DNA of 13,058 nucleotides from Chlamydomonas sphaeroides (Eukaryota > Chlorophyta > Chlorophyceae > Chlamydomonadales > Chlamydomonadaceae), in NCBI GenBank assembly GCA_001662425.1, contig BDDC01001678.1, positions 4,191-17,248 of the forward strand. The letters are read 5' to 3'. Shown piece by piece: positions 1 through 9,000 of this stretch. The first letter of the stretch is position 1, and the number at the start of each line of letters is the position of its first letter. Under the pieces are notes generated by a model. It made no database searches. It was not told where the DNA came from and worked only from the letters and a program-made list of their open reading frames with translations. Made by a program: the position numbers and the translations under genes.

Positions 1-58
1 TCGCCGCCAGCTGACCCGCCAGGCACTGCAGTCCCGTGAGCGCAGCGCCCACGTCCTC
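1..58 (-). CDS. Exon start, 19 codons, cut by window edge
   Basis: The acceptor CCCCCAAAACAG leads in phase 0 to EDVGAALTGLQCLAGQLAA, and the exon continues beyond the window. It agrees in phase with the donor at 764. Sequence is helix-compatible with one Cys. The relic at 190-253 is an upstream duplicate of this exon. Confidence 0.7.
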
Positions 59-3000
59 CTGTTTTGGGGGTGGAAACACGGGGCTGCCACATCAGCACTC
101 TGCCAACCACGTACATTGGCACACGCATTGTTATGGCGTTTTTGCCGTTATGTGTGTTAAGTGATCTGCATCACGGCATGGGGGGGAGGGGGGCTGCCAG
201 GCACTGCAGCCCTCTGTGGCCGTTGCGCCCACGTCCTCCTGTTTTGGGGGGTTGGGTGGAATGCCATGGGGCCAGTGAGTGCTGCAACATGCAGCCAGGC
301 ACTGACCCAGCCAGGCACTGACCCAGCCAGGCACTGACCCAGCCAGGCACTGACCCAGCCAGGCACTGACCCAGGCACTGACCCAGGCACTGACCAAGCC
401 AGGCACTGACCCAGGCACTGACCCAGGCACTGACCCAGGCACTGACCGAGCCAGGCACTGACCCAGGCACTGACCCAGGCACTGACCCAGGCAGGCGTTG
501 GCGCACGGTGTGACGAAGCAGGGCCGCTCAAGCGTCGACACCCGCGCGCCTCGGCGCCTCGCCCCAAGCCAGCCCAACGCCGCAGCCCCCCTCTCCCTCC
601 CCCTCGACGGCGCCGCGCAACGGAGCGGCCCAGGCGGCCGAGGCCCGCCCTGCCGCGTGCGTCCGCAGGCAAGGCAGTCAAGGAACGGAACAGACAACCA
701 CCAACCACCAACCACCCAGCAGCTGAACGCGCCCCGCCCACGCCCTCACTACCTCACTTCCCACCTGCGTCACGCGGCGAGCCACGGGTGCCAGCGGCGC
801 CTCCTCGCCGCCGTCGCTGCTGTCCTCCCACGCAGGCCCGCCCTGCAGCGGCTCCTGCAGCCCCTCCGCCCCAGGCCCCCACAGCCCGTCCGCGCCGACG
901 ACGCCCTGGTCCGGCGCCGCCGCCATCCCGCAGCCCGCAGCGCCGGCGTCGTCGTGCGCCTCCGCCAGCCCGTCGGCGGCGGCGTCGGCGGCGGCGCCCG
1001 GGCCCTGCCGGCGGCGCCGCTGCCGCTGCCGGGTCCGGCCTGGCGTCACGTCCTGGTCCCGCTGCGGCGCGCACTCGGGGCTGCTGCCGCCGCCGCTGCC
1101 GCCAGGGCCGCCGGCGGCGTCGGCGGCGGCGCCGCCGAAGGCCCCAGCGTCGGCGGCGTCACGCGGCGTCGGCGGCTTGCCGCCGCGGCGGCTGCGCGGC
1201 GTCGCGGAGCCGCCGGGGGTGCCGCTGGCGGCGGCGACGGCAGCGCGCGTGGCCTTGTCGACCGCGGCGGCAAAGGCGGCGACCTGGGGCGGTGGTTGCG
1301 TAAAAGGCCGGGGCAAGGGGCCGAGAGGGATGTTTCTGGGGCAGGGGCGGCCAAGGTATGCGGCGCAACCCCCTTGGCCCCTTCCTCCCAGCGTGCCCCT
1401 GCTGCGGCGGCGCGCACGCCCAAGGCTAGTGGCTCGCCCAGCTGCCCCTAGCTGCCTCCTAGCTGCCTCCTAGCTGCCCCCTAGCTGCCCCTAGCTGCCC
1501 CTAGCTGCCCCTAGCTGCCTCCTAGCTGCCTCCTAGCTGCCCCCTAGCTGCCCCCTAGCTGCCCCTAGCTGCCCCTAGCTGCCCCTAGCTGCCCCCCAGC
1601 TGCCTGCATCCCAACGACCCCCTGCAGCCCCGCCCGCACCTGCGCCTCCGCCTCCGCCAGGCTGGCCTCCGCGGCGTCGGCGCGCCGCGCGCTGGCCGCG
1701 CCGCCCGCCGCCAGGCCCCCCGCCAGCGCCACCACCGCAGACACCTGCGGGGCGTGGGGTGGGGGGAGGCGGGTCGGTGGGGGCGGCGTTTGGGTCTCAA
1801 GCGGCCGGGGCGGCGCTGAGGCGGGCGACCACACAATTCACAGTGTGTGCAAGCACGCCCCCTGCCCGTACTGCCGGGTGCTGCCGGGGGCCGCGCGCCG
1901 CGGCCTGGAGCGCGGAGCCCACGACGCAGGCAACAGCAGCAGGACTGCCCCGTGGTGACTGCAGCACCCTCCCATGCACGGACTCCCAGCTGCACACCCA
2001 GGCCCCATACACCAGGCGGCACGCAGTTGTCGTGTGTCATTATTGTGTGTTGTGTTGTGTGGTCTGCTGCATACCGATAGCTACGTCTTGGCGCCTCATC
2101 GCACCGCCCCGCCCTCTCACCTGCTGCGCCAGCTGCTCCAGGGCGGGGTGCCGGCTCAGCGGCGTGTCGCCGCAGCCGCCACCTGACACCGGGCGATGAA
2201 GGCGGAGGTCGGGCAGGGGCATAGCACGGCACCAGCGGGCGGTCAGGGCGCAGGTGACAAGGGAGTGTGAAGCGGCACCCGCGGGCGGTCAGCAGCGCCT
2301 GGCTGCTGCCGGCTTAGCAGCTCGTCGCAACAGCTACATGGAATTTCACATGTCGGCTGTATGAACAGGTGTACAGCTATGGCAACTACATACCTGCTCA
2401 TTCAGTATCAACTCAATGCTGGTACAAACCCCGCCGCACCTGCGCCCAGCTCAACGACCCAGGCGCCCGCCGCAGCCGCCGCCTCCCGAGGGCCGCCGGC
2501 GCCGGCCGCCTCCACAAACGCCTGCACGGGCCCGAGCGAGGGGGCGTCGGGCGGCGGCGGTGAGGGCGTCGTGAGGGCCAACGACACGTGTCCCTTGTGG
2601 GCTTTGAACCCCACACCCCGGCGCTCGGTCGAGCGTCTTCGAGGCTGTTCCCGCCGGCGCACACTGCGCTAGGATCGCGCGCGTGTGGGTTAGCCAGCCT
2701 GCGGCCCCGACGCCTAGGCGCCTAGCGGGCTGCGCATCTGCCCCCCGCGCTTGCCGGGCGGGCCCGAGTGCGACCCGTCCCGCGCGCCGAGCCAAGCACA
2801 GCCTCAGAGTGTTACACGACACGCGGGCCACAGGAGGCGACAGGAGGCGCGGGGGCCGCGGGTCCGAAACACGCACGCACGCATCCGAGCAACGAAATAT
2901 GACTCAAAAGCTCATGAAACAATGCCGTGTGCATATGTATGCACGACCTCAGTGTGTACAGAAAGAATGTGTGCACATAGTCATAGAGCCGCCGGCAATG

Positions 3001-6000
3001 CGCAAAGCTGCGCCCCTAGGAGAGCAGGCCCGCCCCGGCCGCGCGCGTCAGCCGGCAGCGCCTGGCGCCGCCGCCCCTCGCCGCCGCGCCGTCGCCCTCC
3101 GTCGCCGCCGCCGACGGCAGCACCGACAGCGTGCAATGAACCTCATCCCGCTCGCCCGCCCCGGGCGGCGACAGCGACTCGGGGCTGCGCGGCCGCTCGG
3201 CCCCAGCGGCAGCGGCCAGCGGCGCCGCCGCCGCCGGGTCCCTCGCACCGCCGCCGCCGGCAGCCCCCAACGAGCCGCAGCCGTCGCTCCATCGCCGAGC
3301 GGCCCCCGGCCTCAGTCCCGTCCCCACACCCCGCCCCGCCTCGCACGGCCCGCAACCCACCCGCAACGCCCCGGCCTGACCACCAAGCTGCGCCGCCAGC
3401 GCCGCCAGCTCCGCCGCGGCGGCGCCGCCGGCCGCCTCCGCCGCCGCCAGCCGGCCGCTCAGCTCCGCCAGGCGGGCGGCCTCGGCGTCGCGGGCCGCCG
3501 CCAGTCGGGCCTCTGCAGCCAGGCGGTGGGCCTCGGTCTCGGCCTGTTACGGTTTGGGGGAGAGCAGGAGGTGTTGGAAGGGGTGTTGGAAGGGGTTTGG
3601 GAAGGGGTGTGGGAAGGGGATCCAATGGGAGCGGGGCTGGATTGGTGGGTCATAGCAGCCAGGCGGTGGGCCTTGGCCTAGACGGGAACGGATGTTGCGG
3701 CAAGAAACGGCGCTTGGGCCAACACAGCTCGTCCTGTCGGACGTCCTTATGCCCTGCCTACGACCCTCGTTGCCTGCGGCCTCGTCACCCCTGGCGCACA
3801 CGCAGGGCGTGCGCACGGCCCGCCTTTGCAACCTATCATGTAAGGCTCAGACCCCTGGTGAAAAATTGCTAAGTAGTCCAATATAATATTATTTTGAGAT
3901 GCCATGAGCAGTTGTTAAACACACGGCGCACCCGCAGCTTGTCCGCGAGGCCCGCCTCCGCCGCCTGCGCCACCGCCACCGCCGCCCCCAGCGCCGCCAG
4001 CCGCTCGCGCAGCCGCCCGCACTCGGCCTCCGCCGCCGCCGCGGCGCCGGCGCGCGCCGCCACCTCTGCCCGCGCGGTCTCGGCCGCCGCCGCCGCGGCC
4101 TGCCGCGCCTCCGCCAGCTCAGCGGCCAGAGCGTCGTGTGCCGCCGCCAGCTGGTCCCGCTCCGCCGCCGCCGCCATCGCATCGGTGGAAGCGCTGCCGA
4201 CGGCTTGCCGCGCCGCCGCCAGCTCGACCTGTACCGCCGCCAGCTCAGAGCGCGACGACGCAGCGGCAGCCTCCGCCGCCGCCAGCGCCGACCGGGCCGC
4301 CGCCAGCTCTGCCTGCGCAGCAGCAGCGGAAGCCTCCGCCCCCGCCGCCGCCGCCCGGGCCAGCGCCTCCGCCTGGCGTGGCAGCTCCTCCTCCAGCGCG
4401 GCGTAGCGGCCGTCGGCGGCGGCCAGCTGACCACGGAGCTCCGCCAGCTCCTTGGCCGCCCCGGCGGCCTCCGCCGCCGCCTTGGCCTCCGCCGCCGCCA
4501 GCTCGGTCCGCAGCGCAGCGGCCTCCAGCTGCGCGGCGTCGGCGGCGGCGGCAGCCTGCTCCACCGCCATGCCGGCGTCGACGGCGGCAGCCTCGGCGGC
4601 GGCCAACTCGGCCCGCAGCCGTTCTGCCTCCGCCAGCGACTGCTTGGAAGCCGTCTCCGACGCTGCCTGCGACGCCGCCAGGGCGGCCTCCGCCGCCGCC
4701 AGCTGCTGCCGAGCTATGTCCGTGGTCCGTGCCGCGGCCGCCACCGACGCCTCGGCGGCGGCGGCGCGCTCCTCCGCGGCGGCGGCGGCCGCCGCCGCCA
4801 GCGCCGCCGCCTGGCCCGGCAGCTGATCCTCCAGGGCCCTGAGCCGCGCCTCCGCCGCCGCCTGCTCCGACGTAAGCTGCGCCGCCAGCGCCGCCAGCTC
4901 AGCTGGCGCCGCGGCGGCGGCGGCCGACAGCTGCTGCCCATCCACCTTCGCCTTCGCCAGCTCAGCGCCTAGAACGCCGTGCGCCGCCACCAGGCGCTGC
5001 TGCTCCGCCGCCGCCGCCGCGGCCTCGGCCGCCGCGCCGTCGGCGGCGGCGCGCGTTGCCGCAACGTCGGACCGCAAGCGCTCGGTCTCGCCCTTGGCCT
5101 CCGCCAGCTCGACACGCAGGGCCTCCGTCGTCGCTGACGCGGCAGCGGCGGCCGTTTCGGCGGCCTTGGTCGCCTCCGTCAGCTGCTGGCAATGGCTCGA
5201 CTGGGCCTCCGCCAGGGCCGACTGCAGACCGCTGGCGGCGGCGCCGCGCTCCGCCGCCGCAGCTGCCGCTGCCGCCAGCGCCGCCGCCAGGCTACCGAGC
5301 TCGGCCCGCACCGCCGCCAGCTCGCCCCCGGCGGCGGCGGCCTCGGCCTCCGCCGCCGCCAACTGCGCGCGCAGCTCCGCCGCCTCGGCCTCCGCCGCCG
5401 CCGCGGCCTCGGCCCGGGCTGCCGTCGCCCCTTCCGCCGCCGCCTCGGTGACGGCGACCACCGCCGCCGCCGCGGCGTCCGCCAGCTGCTGCCTGAGGCA
5501 CTCGGCCTCCGCCGCCGCCTCCTGCTGCGCCGCCGTCGCCAGCTCCAGCTGCTCCGCCAGCGTGTCGCGCTCGGCGGCAGCGGTGGTGCCACCGGCCTGC
5601 GCCTCCGTCAGGCGCTGCACCAGCTCCGTCAGCTGCGTGCTGGCGTCGGCGGCGGCGGCGTCAGCCTCGGCGCGCACCGCCGCAAGCTCCGCCTCCGCCG
5701 CGCACCTGGCGTCGACGGCGGCGGCGAGCTCCAAGCGGAGCTGCGCTGCCTCCGCCAGCGCCTGCTGGGCGGCAACCTCCACCTCCGCCAGCTGTTGGCG
5801 GAGGGCCGCCAGCTCGGCCTCGGCGGCAACAGCCCGGGCCTCCGCCCCCGCCGCCGCCGCCCGGGCCAGTGCCTCCGCCTGGCGCGGCAGCTCGTCCTCC
5901 AGCGCCGCTAGCTGGGCATGGAGCACGGCCAGCTCCTTCGCAGCGGAGGCGGCCTCTGCGGCCTTTGCCTCAACGGCCGCCAGCTGCTCTTTCGCCTCCG

Positions 6001-9000
6001 CCAGCTCCGACGCCAGCGCGCCGTGCGCCGCCACCGCCGCGGCGGCGGCGCCGTCAGCAGCAGCCACCGCCGCCACGGCGTCGGACCGCAGGCGCTCGGC
6101 CTCAGCGGCCAGGCCGTCCCGCTCGGCCGCCGCCGCCGCTGCCGCCTCAGCGGCGAGTCGGGTGGCCTCCGCCAGCTCCTTGGCGGCCTTGGCCTCCGCT
6201 TCGCAGGACTTTGCCTCCGCCGCCGCCAGCTGCTGCCGCGCCGCCGCCAGCTGCGCCGTCGCCTCGGCGGCGTCGCCGCGCAGCCCCGCGGCCTCAGCAG
6301 CCAGGCGGTCAACGTCCGCGTGCGCCTGAGCCAGCTGTGCGCGCAGCGAGGCGATCTGTGGAGGCGGGAAGAGGTGCAGCGCTATTGAGCGGTACGCTTG
6401 GTACCTCAAGCCCGGCTGGGATGGGGAAGGAGTCAGGTTTCCTAGGTTATCTAGCCCTTGTAGCCCTGGCGGCGAGCGAGGGTGCAGCGTTTGAGGGTGG
6501 ACAGAAAATGGGACAAGCTCCACAGCCCTTGCAGCGCTGGGTGCATAGCGAGAGCGCGCTGGCTGGGCCTTTCCTCCCGAGACGCTGTCTCGCGTGGTGC
6601 CGCTTGCCCAGTCCTAAGCAGCGCAGCGACATGTAGGCAGAGGGTGCCTAGCGACCGGTAGGCAGGGTGCCCATCAGGAAGTCCCGGGGCAGGTCGTCGG
6701 GCGGCGCCGTCCAGGGCGCGGTGCCACCAGCCACCGTGGCGCTCTTTGCGGGATAGCGTTGGGCATAGACAGCATTGCGCTGCTGGCTCCGCACAGGACC
6801 CAGCTCCGTGGCGTGTGGACCAGTGATCGCACGCGGCTGCTGCACGGCTGTGGTGGGCTGGGCTGCGGCGGCGCAAAGGCGTGCGCTAGGCTGTCGGCGC
6901 TCGGCGGTGGGGCGCCATGGTGCGAGGCTGTGCCCCTGGCGCCTGTTCCAGGCTGGCGGTTCCTGGCGTGTTCCAGGCTGGCAGTGTGCGCAACGCCTCC
7001 GGCTGCATTCGGCTGGCTGGGCGGCCGCGGAGCGCCCTCGGCTGAGCTGCCGTGGCGCCTGCGGCGGCGGTGTTCGTCGGGCGCCCCGCTCCTTGCAGCG
7101 GGCGGCTAGGGCCGCGCGTCAGGCGGCTGGGACCGCGCGGCGGGCGGCTGCTGACACGAGTGCTTGCGGCAACCCGGCAAGGGTGGGGACATGGCGCAGT
7201 GAGCGCACACGCCCGGTCGGCTCGGCGTGACACAGGACGGAATCGGCAGGGTACAGCACGCCGCCAGTCCGTTGTGTCACGACAGGCTCCGCAGGGCTCC
7301 ACACGGCTTCACACGACCCCACAGGCGATGCTCGGCCCAACGCGCGCCGCGCCCTGGCCTTCCGGGTCGCAGCCCGGCGCCGGCAGCCCACTGCTGCCAT
7401 AAAGTTGCCCACTGCCACCATAAAGTTGCCCGCTCTTTTTCTGCCCCGCCCAGGTCCTCCTCAGGCTGTCAAGCCCCAACGCCCCTAGGCCCAGCCCTCC
7501 ACATGCCACCGGACAGAGGCACGTGCCATGGCCCCCTTTCCCCAAACCCTCTCTCTACCGACACGCGCAGCTGCTGGCCGCCCAGCGCGCCGCACGCTCC
7601 TCCTGCCAGCCGGGCAGGCAGCCGTACCGGCATGCGCCGGCGACCATGCTGGCGAGAGCTAGGCCAACCAACATCCAACTGCCATCGTACAGCCTGACTG
7701 AGGGTGCGACAGTCCGCCAACTACCTGCAACTACCAACGACCACGCTGGCGCTGCAGGCCCACCCCACGGGCGGTGAGGAGGCAAGCCGCGGCTGCTTTT
7801 CGTCCTGCACAGTCACGGTGAGCATCCCGCGAGCCCTGCTCGCCGCCGGCCATGAAGCGCGGCTGCCCTGTCCCCCGCCGCCTGTCGGGCCTCCTAGACA
7901 GCCGACCTGCACGCCCCTCCTCCTAGCCAAGCTACCGCCCCCGCGGCCTGTCCAACTGGCTGGCGAGGAAGGCCAGCCGGCGAGCCAGCTGCCTTCCACG
8001 AAGCGCGCGAACTTGAAGGTTCGCCAACCAAGTACTCCAAGCTGTGGCTACTGCAAGCGGAGGGCCGCGGCCGCTACTCGTCGAGCGCAGTCACGGGGCT
8101 GGACCCAACGCTGACGCTGGCGCTGCCGCCGTCCCCGCCGCCGCCGCTGCTGAGGGGGTCCGGCACGAGCGTCCACGACTGCGGCCGGAGGGAGGTAGGC
8201 GCCCGGGGAAAGCGAGCTAAGTACTTTGGAGTTTGGTGGTTGGGAGGGCGGGGCGGCGGGGCTTGACGCGCAACATTGCTGCGGCTTTCGTCGCTGGCCT
8301 GGGCCTTGGGGTACTGGGCAGCTGAGGCCTTTCCTGCCAGCACTCGGTCCTGGCCTTGCTTTGCGCGCGTTCGCGGCTCGACATGACAGCAGCGCCTGTG
8401 CGGCCCAGCGCAGCAGCCGGCGTTTGCTGTTCACCAACGCACGCCGCCAGCCGACGAGCACCTGGGCGCCAGCCGTACCTCAAACGCAAGGAACTACACA
8501 GCGCACGACTCCCGGCTGCCCCACACCCACCCACCTGGCCCTCGGCGTCCGCCAGCCTGCCGCCAAGCTCCGTCGCCGACTCCTGGGGGCCGCGGCAAGG
8601 GGGTGGGCGGAGGGCAGGCAGCTCAGGATACAGGGCCAGGATCGACGCACAGGCACATCAAGTGGGGATGCCAGTGCGCAGATGGTGCATTGGGGCAGCC
8701 AGCACGGCGGCGGCGCCGGCCTGAGGAGGCCTGCGCCGGGACTCGGCCCCTACCCCCCAAAACGCCTTCGCCAGACATGCGACGCCGCACCTGCAGCCCC
8801 GCCGCCGCCACCGCCAGCTCCGCCGCGTCGCCGCGCTGCCGCGCCTCCACCGCCGCCGCCCGCTCCACCACCTCATCGCACCGGGCAACCACCGCCGCCG
8901 TGTGGGCAGACATGGCGGCCGCGCCCGCCGCCGCCGCGTCGCGGTCCGCCGCCGCCGCCGCGGCGGCGGCGCGCACCTCCGCCAGCTCCGCCTCCGCCGC

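Larger units (their letters stand above)
59..764 (-). other. 706-base intron holding the exon relic and minisatellite
   Basis: Bounded by donor GTGGGA at 764 and acceptor CCCCCAAAACAG at 59. Besides the minisatellite (293-494) and exon copy (190-253) it holds a 7-bp CAACCAC triplicate near 693-714 and GC-rich sequence at 500-690 that is open in several frames but has no convincing exon. A short AT-richer stretch lies at 110-160. Confidence 0.55.
6356..8534 (-). other. 2.2 kb gap: long intron or intergenic region
   Basis: The other 16 introns here are 146-839 bases; this one would be 2,179. It contains three exon-like stretches (8074-8178, 7569-7698, 6648-6839), three small tandem duplications (6944-6982, 7101-7150, 7389-7430) and GC-rich hairpin-forming sequence around 7955-8030. 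No start codon for a downstream gene was found in frame with the 6355 exon. No transposase, reverse transcriptase or terminal repeats were recognised. Confidence 0.5.

Noticed and set aside
293..494. Regular spaced repeat that might suggest a CRISPR array
   Set aside because: Units are contiguous, with no unique spacers, in a eukaryotic intron.
131..741. Two 194-codon minus-strand frames containing repeated GQCL/SVPG
   Set aside because: They are produced by the 16/12-bp minisatellite. The frames rotate through the same repeat, and both read through the exon relic out of frame.
498..1451. 317-codon plus-strand open frame
   Set aside because: It is Arg/Pro/Ala low complexity opposite the 765-1283 exon, and it runs into introns and minisatellite DNA.
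2583..2592. Palindrome GACACGTGTC, an E-box-like site
   Set aside because: It is a single 10-base palindrome inside an intron, with no promoter context.
2683..3872. Long plus-strand open frames of 332 and 373 codons
   Set aside because: Pro/Arg-rich shadows antisense to the 3361-3543 exon and its extension, crossing obvious intron repeats.
5094..6329. 411-codon plus-strand open frame rich in Ser and Ala
   Set aside because: It is antisense to the giant exon. GCG/GCC-rich coiled-coil coding leaves the opposite strand open, and this frame has no splice or homology support.
7721..7999. Possible 12-codon exon (DEKQPRLASSPP) near 7800
   Set aside because: It has AG and GT edges in phase 0, but it is too short and has too little coding character to support.
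7963..8030. Hairpins such as GGAAGGC/GCCTTCC and GCGAAC/GTTCGC
   Set aside because: Short stems are expected at this GC content, and no terminal repeats or target duplication frame them as an element.
8217..8534. In-frame read-through of the 8534 donor for about 105 codons
   Set aside because: Mixed A/T-ending codons and no coiled-coil or other pattern; better explained as intron after a good GTGGGT donor.
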